A stretch of 64,000 nucleotides of DNA from Apis mellifera (GCF_003254395.2 NC_037641.1:3505001-3569000), one strand, 5' to 3'. Shown: positions 39,185 through 53,615, counted from the stretch's first letter. Made by a program: numbers and translations. The notes: a model not told the origin generated them from the letters alone.

Positions 39185-41293
39185 AGAAGATTTTCCTAGG
39201 GAAAAATTCTCTATCGTCGATAACGACGTTGAGTTTGCACGGTCCAATGGAAAATTTTTACTCATAACATGTTTCGTGCTCGCGTTTACTCGCCAGAGAG
39301 AAAGGGAGAGAGAGAGAGAAAGAGAGAGCTATTTGTCTTCCTTCGTATAATATCGGCTTCGCTTTATAATATTTTACATGGGGGAGAGAAGAAAAATCAG
39401 AGACAAAACTCTGAAGATGAAATAACGATTTCCTTGTGTAAATCTACGATTTCTGGTGTCGTTTCAACGATGTTGCCGACGTGAAAATTATATCTCGAAT
39501 CACATAAATGGACGAGTCTCTCTGAATTATATTTTTCCGAAGGTTAAACGTTTTTTCAACGCTGGAAAATTGTTTTCAGATTATATCGAGATGTTTCGAT
39601 GAAACGCTCTGGGAACTTTTTCTTTGAAAAATAGTAAAATTAAACGAGAAGGTTGAGAGAGAATTTTATGATTTTTCTCTTTTCATGTTACGATTTAAGA
39701 ATTAATATTTTCAATTTTGAAAAATTAATAGGAGATTTTAAAGATATTAATTGGCGGAACGCACGTATTTTTTATTATTAATTGCATTATCATCGAGTAT
39801 TCAAATTTGCGTAACAGTTGGCAACTTGGTGTCTTTGGATCGGTTGATCCAGAGTTGGAAATTGACATATATTATTTTAGCAACAAGTAACAAGGAAGTT
39901 TAATGCAACTTGTTTGAAAGGATAGTTAAATCGGATTGAATCCGATGGAATTTGATTGAACGGAATGGTCGAATTTGTATTTCCGGGGAAAATGGAATAT
40001 GGGAGCGGAGTGGAAGATAAAGTTTGATGGTGACCGATGAGATGACCCGGGTAATAAAGTCACCAAGCTGATGAATCTATGGAACTGTCTCGAGAAATTA
40101 GAAAGCGGTTGCCTCGAACATTTTCATGTTGATTAAATTTTCAACTCTAATTAAACTAAAAATTACATACTATTAATCTCTTTATAATCATCAATATCCT
40201 TCCTCCAAACATTTGAAACATTTCTTCAATATTTATTTTACTAAATAATTAAATATTCCATAATATAACTCGATTAATAATTATATCAAAATAAGAATAT
40301 ATAAAAATTCTATTGTATAAATATAGTAATTCAAAAAAAGATTAAAAAATTCACTCTCTGTGATGTGATCAAAAACGTTTACAATGCTAACAATACCTTA
40401 CAGCTGTCGATAATGTTTCAACCTCCGTCACATCTTCCAAACATTTCCATACCATTACCAGACACGATCACTTCGGATCAATTAAACGTGTCACAACTAT
40501 CGCGACTGATCCAGACACATTTCACGCCATCATTCGCACCTCGTCTAATCCCGATCAACGTGCAGCAGCGATAAACGTGCCACCCCTCCCCTCTTCAGTT
40601 ATAATTCCGTTAATAATAAGCCCTCGAATTCGCGATGGATCGAGGCGGGCAGAAGAGCAACCGGGAAACAATTATGACGTTCTCTTGGCGTCGTTAATTT
40701 GCCGTTCAATGTCTCGCGCGTTCAAGATAAATTCCAGGTGAATGCCGCGTTCAATGCCACCACGTGGAAAGCTGTTCAATCACCGTTTATACTGGCAATA
40801 AGCACGCCCGGAAATCAATGATCGCCTCACCTTTGTCTCTGTCTCTTTCCCCTCCCCACAGTTTAATACATTACGCTGGATAATATCGTCGTTAATCATT
40901 GGCCGCGGACAAGCCTATGGACGGGGTTGGTGATCGAAACGATTAATTCTGACAGAACTGTTTATTTTGATCGTCTACAGAGATTGGATGTAACCGAGTT
41001 TGGGTGGAAAAATTTGAGAAGTGGAAGTTTCTATTGTTATTTAGGAGAATAAAGAGGAATAAATGAATTTCTCTTGATAATATATTGAAGAAGATTTTTC
41101 AGATGCAACGAGTTTTTGATTGAATATATTATTTTTCATTGGATGGTAAAGAAAAGTGTGTTGAAAAAATATACAGAGAAAGTTTGAATGAGATGAAGAT
41201 GAGAAATGATTTTCACAAATTTGAATAATAATATATTAATTCGTTGGAGAAAGATAGAGGGGGATTCTTAGATACAAGCATCACATTGATACA

Positions 41294-41357
41294 AGCATCA
41301 CATGATTAATTTGGAAAGCATCTTGCAATCTCATGGTCCTAGTTTGAATCTCTGGCA
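41294..41357 (+). pseudogene. tRNA-like remnant or SINE head (weak tRNA-Cys resemblance)
   Basis: The run GGAAAGCATCTTG...CATGGTCCTAGTTTGAATCTC matches, in order, the D-arm end, the variable region (GGTCC) and the T-loop box B of a tRNA. The anticodon arm is shortened and the acceptor stem is not recognisable. A ~17-bp direct duplication (GATACAAGCATCACAT, near 41271 and 41288) lies immediately upstream. Confidence 0.3.
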
Positions 41358-41556
41358 ATCTCGGGGGTCTTATGATACGTCAATCACTGTTCAGCGTGGT
41401 GTCCAAGTTTCACGCTAGCTAATTTCTAGCTAGAATTCCAGACAGGAGAACGAGATTGGGGAAGGATCAATTCAAGACACGTGTCAACAAGGGAACGAGG
41501 AAAATTTCTCTTGTCAGAATTTATTTTTGTGTCTTACATATATATAACTCACTTAC

Positions 41557-41659
41557 CCTGATTTTTCAAGTTCCTTCTTGGAAACGCAAACAGCAGTGAA
41601 TGTATCCTTGAGGAGACACAGATCCTTCTTCTTGCAATTCAGTGGACGACAAAGTTCAC
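41557..41659 (-). CDS. Cow: Testican/Cow-like gene, follistatin-like (FOLN) exon
   Basis: This 103-bp exon carries 33 whole codons between split codons (phase 1 in, phase 0+2 bases out). Four cysteines are spaced C-x4-C-x5-C-x9-C, at residues 23, 28, 34 and 44 of the assembled 198-residue segment, followed by V-S-K-K-E-L. Vertebrate testican-1 has exactly this spacing and a matching C-V-S-R-K-H-L end, so this is the follistatin-like module that precedes the Kazal domain. The acceptor is a long T-rich tract ending TTTTCAG and the donor is GTAAGT. The exon ends in S-G, with the Gly codon split by the intron. Ser-Gly is the minimal glycosaminoglycan attachment motif, but whether this one is used cannot be told. 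The exon itself begins GTGAAC directly after CAG. The protein is expected to be secreted and extracellular. Confidence 0.9.
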
Positions 41660-44202
41660 CTGAAAAAAAGGAAAAAAATATGTTATCAAAATCTCCATGT
41701 GTCTAATGAATTATTAAAAATATATTATTGAATGAATTATTGTTTATGAATTATAAATAAATGAGTTACATTAATATACTAATTCAAAGGAAAAGAAAGG
41801 AACAAATTTCATTCTCATGATTTTTCCAAATTAAACTTATTTCTTTCTTCACTAATCCATCTAAATGTAAGTGTCATCCCATCCATTATTATTTTCTTCA
41901 TCCCTCCAATTACAAATCAAACCTCGTTATATCAATCGATATTTTATTACGCCCGTTTAAGTACAATAAACCACTTTATTAATTCCCAAGACCTTCGATC
42001 CTCCTCCACTTAACAACATCTCTCTTTACTTCCAATCGATTTCAATTTCTTCTCGCGCGATGCGATTGCTTCGTTCCTCGGAAAATAGAGATTAAAGGAA
42101 GAGAGGGAGGGGGAAAAAAATGAAGAAGAAACGATTTAAGAAGCTTCGAGGAACGGTATTCACGGATTGTGAGCGTGGTTCGATATTAAAGAGATGAGAG
42201 AGAAGAAAAAAGAAAATGGCTTGTAAACGACGTTCGAGGACGCAGATTCACGTTCGTCAGAATTAAACTATATCGTTCGCAGTCACGATCGACGACGTGG
42301 AAAAATTCTGAGGTGCTTCCCTTCCCTTTCTTTCTTTCTTTCGTGCATCGATATTACGCCACGTCTCTCCGTAATCCGCCAAGCGTATTGACGCCTTGGA
42401 ACGCGCGCAGTTTCGCCTTATTAAATTTTAAGACCCGCTTCCGGTGGAGGAATATCCGATTTCGTAGCGTTTTACGATATTGTTCACCGTCAACGTTCCC
42501 TCTCCGCGAGGAAAGAGACAGGAGATGCGAATTTTTATCATTCAGGGAAGAGGATTCTTCACTTTCGATGATTTAAATTATCGATCGATATTTTTCAAGT
42601 ATTCGAATTTGAGGGATATTCATTTCGGAATATCGTTCTTTAAAATTTTCCAGATTCTTTATATCCCGGTTTTTCCGCCAATCCGATGGAATTTTTAAAA
42701 GCTTTACTCTTATTTCTCTTTTTTTTTCCTTTTACAATTTTTGTTACAGTAAATCAATCGTTCTTCTCGAGAATTTAATTTTGACACAATTTTATTTCGA
42801 AGGATGCGAGATAAGATTTTCATGGATACGAGAAAAGAAATCTGGTGATCTTAAATAGTGATTTATTATTCAAATATTATAATCCGCGTTTTAAATATGC
42901 TCTTTTGCATATTATTCCGTAGCTTTTTTTTTCCAAATTTTGCATAAATGCATAAACATTACTGATTGAAAATGCGTTTTATAATGATACGAATTTACAT
43001 TCTGTTATATCGTATTGGCCTTTTGTAATTCTCCCTTCTGTAACATCCAAATAACCCGGCGATTTTTCTTTCCTCTCGTACAACGAGATAAGAAGAATTA
43101 AACAAAAATTAACACACATTTTCATTCTTACAAATCAAACCTTTAACAGATAAGCACAAAATCTATTATTTTTCAAAAAACAAACTTAACAATCCCATAG
43201 TATATAATCGCGTTCAAACGCAACGAGTTTCGAGCAACGAAAAATCAATTTCTCAAAGGCGATCTCGTGTCGAAAAGCCTCTGAAAGGTCGAAAATAGAT
43301 TTCCAAGTCGCGAGAGGGTTAGAGGATCGTTAGAGAGAAAGAGATAGAGATAGAGATTGAAACTAATTCCGTCATTGAACGCAAGGAGGCAATCCGGGAT
43401 TTTCGCCGAAATGATTCGTTTCTTTGATGTAGAGCGTGTGCCGCGGCGGGCACGGTTCAATGCTTGGCGCAATTGCACCCGCGTGGAAATAGTCGACAAG
43501 CGATATTGGTCGTTTCAGGGAGCATACCGCGTCGGATCGAATCCCCTCCTCCTCTTCTCCATTAACCCCGTCGACCATCGCGCACCCGCGAAATCGCGAT
43601 TACCTTTTGACGTGTAAAACCGATAAGGATTTGTCCTCGCGTCTCACTCTTTCTCCCTGTCTACCAATAGTCTCCCTCAAACTGTTTCCACGTTCGATCG
43701 TTTTGGATCGACGCGTCGTCCCCGTGAAACGATGAAACGAACGAAGCAGGAGAGGAAGAGAAGGAGGAAGAGTAGAAGAAATTGTAACTTGGTTAAACTG
43801 AGAACGATACGCGTCGTTTTCCTCTCTCTCTCTCTCTTTTTTCTAAAAAAAAATAAGTCTTTGAAATGATTTTACAAGGGGGATCGAGATTTTTATTAAT
43901 AATTAAGTAATACATCCGCGAGATTGATTTCATTTGAAAAGATTAATTTTTAATAATCGAAAAGTTTGCCTTATACTTCGTTTTTTTATTGCAGTTTTTT
44001 TAATAACGTGAAATCTTTTTATACGTTCGATGGTTTAAAAAACATATTTCACTCGATATTTGCAATTATTTATTTACATATCGTTTTATGCAGAGTATGC
44101 AAGTAAGTAAATAAATATTTAAAAAATGTGTATAAAAAATATTTAACAATTCTATTTATAAATCGTAACTCGCGTGTGTAATATTATTATTACGAGATAT
44201 AC

Positions 44203-44424
44203 GGCGTGGAATGACATAAATCGCGGGGCAAGAAACGATAATAATGATTGTCATTGATATCGATAATATTGGATTTAACGGAGTCGTATTCCGAGCGCGG
44301 AGCGGAGCGGACGTGTTTTCACCGCGCTTCTCGGGAGAATATTATATTATTTAATAAATTGATTTTGTTTAAATAATTATAAATTAATTATTGTAAATAA
44401 AAACGTATTACGGAAGAACGAATC
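44203..44424 (-). repeat. Dispersed element, copy B (unrecognised family)
   Basis: This is the partner of the segment at 30369-30600, in opposite orientation and about 13.6 kb away in a different intron. On the plus strand it runs from GGCGTGGAATGACAT to TTACGGAAGAACGAAT and includes GCGGAGCGGAGCGGACGTG. The two copies differ by many substitutions and small indels, so the duplication is not recent, or the family has older members elsewhere. Confidence 0.72.
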
Positions 44425-45889
44425 CCAGTCAGATACACAATTCAATATTACGTATCATTTTTTTTATATTTTTTTAACATTACGAAATTATTAAAATTCG
44501 TTTACAATATTGATAAGATATATTGCAAATGATATAAACACGAGTAATAATAAAATTTATTCGTTTTATAGTTTAATCTTATTTGTCGCCTGTACAATTT
44601 CACCGATGCAAGTGAAGAGAAATCGTCATGCTCCACTTGCCCTACTATGCACGGTCTCGTTCCACTGCATAACATTTAGCGCGATCGTACACGCTTTTTG
44701 TCTGATTATATACAAGTCTATTTTACTTTGCTTCTCCTCGCTTTTATTGGCAGACTTTACTACTCTCGATGTAACCTCGACGAATTCACGGGTATTCAGG
44801 CATTTCAAGGGAGGATCCCCTTGATTTAAGTGCATTTTTTATTTTTATAGAAGAATTACTTTTTCCCCATATTGTCAAATAATCCATCGACCTATTTTTC
44901 AAATTTGAAGAGAAGCTTTTATTTTTTTTCGTTTAATGAATTTTCCTTGTATATATTTTTGACATTTGCGTATAGCATTTTTAGTACATAGTTTCAAAGT
45001 CAACACTTCATAATTTTTATTTTCATTGATAGAATCTTTTAAATTATTCCACGAAACAACAATCGTTTAATTTCAATTTTCACTTCGTAAAAAGATTGGA
45101 AGTAACTTTAGAGAACGAATTTATTTTTTATTAAAATAATACAAATCGTAGTTTTAATTATTAATTCTTTAAATCATCGTGGAATTCGCACGTTTTTCAA
45201 AAAAGGTATCAAAGAACTTAGATATCTCGTTTTAAAAAGAATTACGATTCGCACGCAAAAATTTGTCACGTTACTGAAACGTGAATCGAAATCGTCGAAA
45301 AAAAAACCGATATTTCAATCTCCATTTCCTGCAATTATATCGTTCCTCGAGACGCGCACCTTTCTCTTTCTTTTTCTCATTTGCGAAAAGGTTCGTCGAA
45401 AAGGAAGATTCGATCCAAAGCTCCCTTTGACCACCTTTTCCTCTCTCTCTTTTTTTCCTCATCGATGCAAACGATGTTCTCCGCCTACGCGGAGAGAAAT
45501 CGAGGCCTCCTTAATTCGCGCCTGTTCGACTTTAATTCCGCCCCACCTCCCCCTCCAACGGATATTACACGGCAAAGGCTCGAACGTTGCAGGGTAAACT
45601 TTTAATTAGACGCGTAATGGATCCAAAATCGAGGTTGCACGGCCTTATCGTTTGTTTGCGATACACTTTTTCGGAGGGGGAGGATATTGTTGTGCAAGGG
45701 ATGGAAAGATTGGAATCCGTAGAGCGTGTCTTAAATATGCCGCTTTATGCGTTTCGAACCTGAACGAATTAAGGGGAGGAAAATGGGATAAGAGAAATAC
45801 GAATTGAAAGATAGAAGATTGTTCGAAAATTTATCCGAGGTATTTATTTGAGAAATGAAAGTGACAGATACAATGTGTCAATATTAATT

Positions 45890-46195
45890 TAGACTTTTGA
45901 TTAGTAATTTTGTAAAGCTAATTTTTAAGAGTAACGTTTTTTCATTTTTAGATTTTTGATTAGTAATTTTGTATTAATAATAAATTATAGAAATTTAATA
46001 TTTTGTTAAGCTAACGTTTTTTCATTTTTAGATTTTTGATTAGTAATTTTGTATTAATAATAAATTATAGAAATTTAGTATTTTGTTAAGCTAAGAGTAA
46101 TGTTTTTTCATTTTTAGATTTTTGATTAGTAATTTTGTATCAATAATAAATTATAGAAATTTAATATTTTGTAAAGTTAAGAGTTTTTTCATTTT
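45890..46195. repeat. Tandem array of ~80-bp AT-rich units
   Basis: The block TTTTGATTAGTAATTTTGTA recurs with starts near 45895, 45954, 46034 and 46120. The two central units (80 and 86 bp apart) are almost identical and include AATAATAAATTATAGAAATTT. The 86-bp spacing comes from a 6-bp insertion (GAGTAA or similar). The outer copies are partial. Confidence 0.9.
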
Positions 46196-46646
46196 TCTAT
46201 CAAAGACGAAAAATTATATTTTATGCAAGGATCTCCCAATCTGTTGCTTCCATTAATTTTAAATTTCTCAGATCAATCTAAGGTAAATTTCTTAATAGAG
46301 AATGAAAAACACAAGGGAAGAAGATCCTTCGATTATTCGTGATATATTTTCAGGGGAATGGACAAGAGAGCGGTAATCCAGAACTTTGCGTGTCCCCTTT
46401 CGAAGATGGTGGAAGACAATGATGCGAGCAGACAGTTTCTGCGAGGGGCTTCGAGCGAATTGGATCCGAGTCGGTTCAACGATTCTTACCGAACGTTTGC
46501 TCTCTGACAGGCGTCACGGACTATTTTGCAATAGAAGATTCACCGGATTTGATCGGCGAGGAAAAAGAAAAGAGAAAGCATCCCGCAACGTGGGAATTTG
46601 ATTCGGTTTCGTTATAAATATCTTCGTGTATATTTCCCCCTTTCCC

Positions 46647-46667
46647 TTTTTATTTATTTATTTATTA
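46647..46667. repeat. (TTTA)n tetranucleotide repeat
   Basis: About four TTTA units. Confidence 0.85.
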
Positions 46668-49600
46668 GAATATGGAAATTTTATTCGAACATGGAGAATT
46701 TTATAAATCCTCGCGTCGCTATTTGCATTTATAGCTTTTTAAAATTCATATACGATTGATTGAAAAGGCAGATGTATTCTGTTGTTATAGCTTCTTAATT
46801 TACATTGATTTAACTAAGTTCAAGACAGGGGATAGAGAATGAATTCGATGAAACGGATTTACATATAATTAGCGTTACGTGTTATCCATTTCGAATTATT
46901 ATAAAAGGGATATCGAAACGTAACTTTTTCATTAATTACACATACGTTGGTTGCAAAAGTATTAATACAAATCATCGAATTCGTTCAAATTAATAAAAAG
47001 GATACGTAACATTATATCGATGATTAGAGTTTAATTAGAGATGCGAATAATTGAAAATAAATTAACTATTTGAACAAACAAATAAATTGTTTGTATAAAC
47101 GTCAAATTAATATAATTTTGTAATTATATAAATTTATGCATTTTCATATTATATTTCGTATCCATCAATATCTTTCAATAAACAAGAAAAAAATTCAGCA
47201 CACAAAGGAGATAAAATGAAACGAAAAATTTCAATTGTTAACAGAAATCCAAACCGGAGAATCAACAGTTTTTTCTTCATATCGAAGAGAGTAATTACAC
47301 CGGTGCTAATATGCTAATGGGGGCCTACCCGAAGTTATCGCGGATGATGTTGGAAGTTTCTCAAGTTTCGGTGGACGATGGAGAGAGGCCGAACAATTTC
47401 CGGAACAAAAATCAGGCGGATGGAATCGTTCCAAGCGAGTTAACGCGATCGCAATTATAATTCCGCTCTTCCGTTCCTTCTATCCACCATCGTGCGACAC
47501 CGTGACACCGTATCGTAATATTTGCATCAAGGAGGAGATCTCTCTTACCTTTCTTTCTCTCGAGCCATCTACTATTACTTTTACGACTTTTTTGCGAAGC
47601 GGAGCTGGATAAAGCCTTTCGTTTGATCACGGCTCGCTGCCTTTTCTCCAGAGTGGAAAATGTATTATGCGTTTGAGTATGACTTTTTTTTTTTTTTTTA
47701 TAGATATGGTATCTCACGTTTTTACGAGTTGTTCGGTATCTTGTTTGCTCCCTCTGAAATATCATAACTGTCTCTTATCCGGGGGAAATATATTGTGCGG
47801 CTGCAGGAATTTTTGATATTTGCGTTCGACGGATGGAATAAATAAATTCGAAATTTGAAATTTAAATTTTACGCCTTCCAGAACATTGATACATAATATA
47901 CGTGTAAATATTTTCGAATCGAGTATTTCTTTCTTTTATTACAAGCGTTTTAAAAACAGTTCGAGAATAATATTATTTTTGTTCTTATTCTTCGTATTTA
48001 TCTCGATAAAACGCGTACAACAAACCGTATAAAATGAAATTTTTCTATTTTATTCGTCTTGTTCTTTTTATTATTAACATCTCGTATCATATCTGTTCCA
48101 GTAAACTCGTATTAAATCTAATATTCCAATGGATAACGCAATGGATCCATCATCAAAATTCACGCGGGAATTCCCGTGAAAACAATTTAACCCTCTGACG
48201 ATTGGCGGAAGCCTCGTTAACGTCACAAGGTCAGTCGCGTTAAAAAATTAACGACCAGGCCACGTTCACGACCGAACCTCGACGGCGTAATAGCTTCAAG
48301 AACCTATTAACCCCATAAATTATCCGTCTATCTTAACGTGCATGGTCACCCACCACCGACACCTCTCTTCCCTCTCTCTCTCTCTTTCCCTCTATTACGA
48401 AACCGTATTACGATATCGATTACAGCGTATATTACAGCGAATGACAATTACGGGGGGCACAATGCGGCCAAAATGGGGGCAGACTTCTGCGTGAATTAGA
48501 AACGGGGGATACACGAGGCGATCGATCATGCATTTCGTCGATTGATCGACGACGCTTAATGGATGCAAGATGGAGGAAGGGATAAGCCATGGGCGATAAC
48601 AGAGCCGTGGTCTTCGTTCAAGAAATCATTGGACGAGGGGGATCGATCTGCCACGGAGGAGGGGAGATGATTGCAGTCGAGGATGACGCGAAAGATTTCG
48701 AGGAAATGTCCCTCGGATGAGTTGGAGAAATTCTGTTGGAAATTGGGTTTAATGGGGGAAGGGATTGGAATAAAGGATTTTAAACGTGTAACGCGTTTGT
48801 ATCGTTTAAAAGGGATTTATTTGTAGCGATGACGAGTAGAAATTCTGTGATGTAAGGATGTAGACATGGATTTGTTAGAGATTTTTGTTTGTGCAAGAAG
48901 AAGATATATTTGTTAATTGTATTGTTGATATAAATGTAGTTGAGTTTCTTTGTATTTAGAAAATTTTAGTAGATATTCTTCTTCTTTTTACAAAATGAAA
49001 TCTTGGGAATTGTAAAAGTTGGAATAAGGAAAGTGGCCTTGAGACTCAATCTGAAAATCCAAATGAAATCTGAATCTTATTTTGTTCCTTGCATTCTAAT
49101 TAAAAAAAGAAATTTTCCTTTCGTTTAATAATTTATCAAACAAGAATAATTATTTGAGGATAAAAATTTCCCCTAACAGTTAATATTGAGAAGAAACTTT
49201 CGGATATTAAAATCACATTATACAAATCATTGGATACGATATCTAATTTCCTCGTGCATGTTGCTGTAATAACGATATTAAAATCACGTTAAGATCAAGC
49301 AAGACGTAATTTTTATATTATTTATAACTGTTTTCTGAGAATTATTTCTTTTCTCGATTTCACTTTTAGATCTTATTTCGCTTTACAACGTCGAATCTTA
49401 TATTGCTACATCAACTGTTTGCAAACAGTATCATCATATCTACACGTCAAAATGTAAACACAACGTTAAAACGTATACAAATACGCTCTGAACTTGCGCG
49501 AACAAATGTCCCTTTGATGTCCCCCACTCTGGCGAATATTTGGCAAATGAATTCTCTATAATCCGCTCAAAGTTTGTCGAATGAAATGTCCACACTGGCG

Positions 49601-52600
49601 GCGATCATTCGTCGTTTGTAACATTGTGAACGCGGTCATATTAAGTTTACACCAAAATGACACAAAAATTTTCTCTAAGTTTCAGCTCCCCTTACCCCAA
49701 TTAATGGAATATTAATATAACAACAAATTGAGGCAAGGAGAAAAAAAGAAGAAAGTAGAGAGCGTTGAATCACATTTACGACATAGCAATATATCTTATT
49801 CCCTGATAGCGAAAGGATTAATCGATTATGTATACTTCATCCACGACTCCAATGCTGTAAAAATTGATATTTCGTGGAGGGAGAAAAGACAGGTAATCGC
49901 CCATTTCATCCCATACTTGCTTATTACCGCGTAATAATCAACTGTTGGCAAGATCTACGTCGCAAGATCCGACAATAAGACCACGTGATTATCTCCTAGC
50001 CACGTTCAATTACATCTGTAATACAAGAGATCCGTTATATTCCACGTGGTCGTCGTTAGAGTGTTGCAACCGTGTTGGATCTTACGTACAGTCAGTTATA
50101 GAAATCTTTAGACGTTACTTTAAAAGAGAATTCGTCTAATCTCTTTTTTTTTCAGATGATCTATCTTTCACGGATAATGAAGCATCTCATGGATTTTTAA
50201 AGTTTTGCTCCAAAATTATATATACGAAAAACTTTAAGCGATGATTTCAATATCTGGAAGCAATATTTCGCTGATAAAAAATAAAAAATTGATTCATAGG
50301 ACGGTGTGAAGAATTGGTATGTAAAATGGCGCAAGCGGCAGATAACAATTTTAGATACGAAAATGAATTTAAAAAAAAAAAAAAGGAAATAAAATTGTTC
50401 ATTTAGGATTTCGTTTTCGAATAAATGAAAAATACAAGCGAAATTGATTAATTCCGATGATTGGATACGAGTGAATGATCGACAATACATCATTCTACAT
50501 GTTGAAACGAATTGAAAAATATAGTATAAAATTCATTGAAAAACTAATTTTCAAGAAGATCGAGTTTAAGAATTCATCGATTATACATAATTTCTTAAAA
50601 ACAAGAAATTTTCATTCAATAATTCATTCCTATCCAAGAATTATCCAATTTCACTCTTAACAAATTTTCAAATTCGATTCAACTTTACGTATCTTAAACT
50701 TAAACTTAAGAAAAACGTTATTCCTTTCGAGATAATATATTCATAAAAATTTAATAGGGAACGGAATTCTTACGAAAAAAAGTGTCCCCATCCCTCGAGG
50801 ATTTTTCCTACCGACTGTAAGCGATCGGTCAATAATTGAGACATAAATAATTGCCGCATCGTGTTGCACGATAAAGTTAATCACGGTTCAAGATGGAACA
50901 ATGTGACTATGGTAATGGTAATTTATAACGGTTGGTCCGCCACGACTCCTTGGTAATTCTAGGAATGCGTAATGATTTAGGGAGGGGACGATTTATAGCC
51001 GGTTGTGTGCCCCCGGTGCACGAATATTGCGAGGGATACCGTTTTAATCCGAAGAACAGGAGAATTCGAAGAAAGGGATGGAAAGTCACGGGGAATATTA
51101 CGACTTTTTATGGATCTTTTACGCGATAAATGTGATGAAGTATCGAAATATTTGTATCGAAAAGAGGGAAGAGAAAGAAAATTGGCTGTGTTGAATGTTT
51201 ATTATGGGAAAAATTTCCCCCCCTCCTCCCATTTTAAAATGAGAAATGGAAATATAAGGAAGTATATAAGAGAGATAATTTCCTTTGTCGTTATTCGAAG
51301 AATTTGTGGAAAATTTTTGAAGATGGAAAGAAATTGTTAATAAATGTTTACGAATTAAATCGCGATATCTTTGCGATTTGTGGAATTTTTATTTATTTTT
51401 TTAAAGAATGAAAAAAGTATTTTACTACGGATATTTAAAGAATTTCGAAGAAATTTAAGGGAATGGAGTTGGAAAAAAAAAGGAGAGGTCGCGATAATTG
51501 ATATTGCATTACTCTTCGCAATTCGAGAATGAAAATCTCGTATACGCGCTTTTATTGTAAAAATATTTTAATTTGCATTCGGAGGGGATATATTTAAAGA
51601 ATTTATATAGTAATGTAAATACATGGTTGGGCAAGTGGGACAGGAAATTGTAATATTCTGCAATTTATGAAATTTTCATGCGGAACGATGAATGTGATAA
51701 AACGAAACGAGAGATACTGTCTTAAATTACATCCAAAGAATTTCTGGGAGAAGCTTATAGGTTGTTCAAAGGAGGGAAGAAATCGTTGGCCAGGTGAGTG
51801 AGTCGTAGAGAAAATTGCTACATTTTTAAAATTTATGGAAGTTTTATGTTAGGAACCGAGGAACATAATAAAGAATACTTTATTTTTGGACAGGTTATTT
51901 AGAATATTTAAAAGAAAAAATAAAAAAAATCGATAATCGAGGAAAACTTTTTGAGAAAACTATATTATCCCTGTGATTTATAAAAGTATATATTACTGTA
52001 ATATTAATAACAACTTTTAAAAAATTTCAATCTTAAAAATACTAAAAGGGGGAGAATTAATGAATAATTCTCGAAAAATTTCTGTATCATTATTTCCTTT
52101 ATCCGTTCCATAAAAAACAAATGCAATTGCATCCTCTTCAAACTTAAGAATATAGCATACGCCTGTTCTTTTTATCAAGATCTCTCAATTCTCAAAACTA
52201 AGATACACATTGTATTATTGTATCTTATTTTTCAACTCTTCTAAGCCTGTTCCATTCAGATATCTTTCTTCATGAAAAAAGATCAAATTCAACTGTTGCA
52301 AAAACTTATTACATCAAATCTTCTTCGAATTCTCATAACAATTTTTTCCAAAGACTCTTTCTCCAAATAAGAAGAAAATTCATCATATCGATATCCTCTC
52401 CAAGAAACGAAATCTGTCATCGTCGAAAAAAAAAAAAAAGAAAAATATATATCGAAAAATCGTTTGTCCAAACACCCGTAACACGCATACTTTAATACAC
52501 ATGTGCACACAGGTGCAGAAAGATTGGATTGGCTCGAGGCACGAAAGATAAGCGAAGAAGATAAGGAAGCGGAATCGTGCGCACGAGGGAAGGATCACGC

Positions 52601-53585
52601 TGTTATTCCGGTTTCGATACACGATTAAATTATGCAGATATCGTGGTAATTGCTCGTATCGTTACGCCGACAGGATTTACGAGCGGCCAACACGGTTATT
52701 GGAATCAAAGTAACAAGTTGTACGCATGCCGATGGGTGGCGCGCATTTTCGAATCGGCGATTTATGCCGTCGTTAAAACGCGCCAGCAACGAGATAAACA
52801 ACTGTGTGGTGAAAGTGGTTCAAAAATTTCAAATTGTTTCTTCACTTGTATAAATTCCGTATACATTTTGTAATCGTGATTACATTATTATTACGATTCG
52901 ATTCGATAATTCTTCGTTAGTGAGCGTATTTATATTCGAAGGAATTAGGATTAGTACAAGATATTTAATTCTAAATGGAGACAAAGCTAGGTTTTAAATT
53001 ACGAAATAAGATGAGTTTCAACAACATTCAAGTTTTCGTCGTTCCTTGGATTATATTTACAATTAGTTAGCGTGTTTCTTTGTTATTTGGAATAAGAAGA
53101 CAAGAGAATTTCAGCGAGAATGCTTCCTTCTGCGTTTCCTTTTGTGTCTCGATTGAAGAGACTTATGTCAAAAGTAACCCTTTTCCTTGCGAAATATCCA
53201 TTGTGCATTATTGTACGTAAATAATACATTGTTGATTGTAAGAAAAATCGTATCACGGATTTTTACGACTAAAATTGGATAAAAATTTATTTAAAACAAG
53301 TGACAAGCTTGTGTCACACGTTTATGTTAAAAAATACGAGGGGTGAAGGAATTAGGAAGGAACAGAAATCGTGATGTTGGATTACACGTATTTTTTGGTA
53401 TGATTATATATACACAATTAAAAAAGAGCGCGTTAAAATAAATTCTGTAATTACGGAGATGAAATATATATTTTTTATGATAAAACGTATTTTATAAAAA
53501 TATATTATAATAATAACGAAAAAATTTATATTTAAAATATGTTACGTTAAAATATTTCACGTTTAAAATTTTAGATTGTAATTGA

Positions 53586-53615
53586 ATATTATGTTCATCA
53601 TTTCGAACATAATAT
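53586..53615. repeat. Perfect inverted repeat, 11-bp arms, 8-nt loop
   Basis: The arms are ATATTATGTTC (53586-53596) and GAACATAATAT (53605-53615), in a very AT-rich intronic stretch. Probably chance or a decayed element. Confidence 0.8.

Larger units (their letters stand above)
38246..41556 (-). other. 3.3-kb intron of the testican-like gene
   Basis: This intron separates the follistatin-like exon from the acidic linker exon. It contains GA-rich low-complexity sequence (39119-39184 and 39297-39329) that produces open frames on both strands at 38771-39484. A tRNA-like segment (41294-41357) is preceded by a short direct duplication of about 17 bp. Nothing else was recognised. Confidence 0.75.

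Noticed and set aside
46946..46975. Sequence resembling a mariner/Tc1 terminal repeat (TTGGTTGCAAAAGTATT)
   Set aside because: No matching inverted end and no transposase sequence nearby; a 17-base resemblance is not enough.
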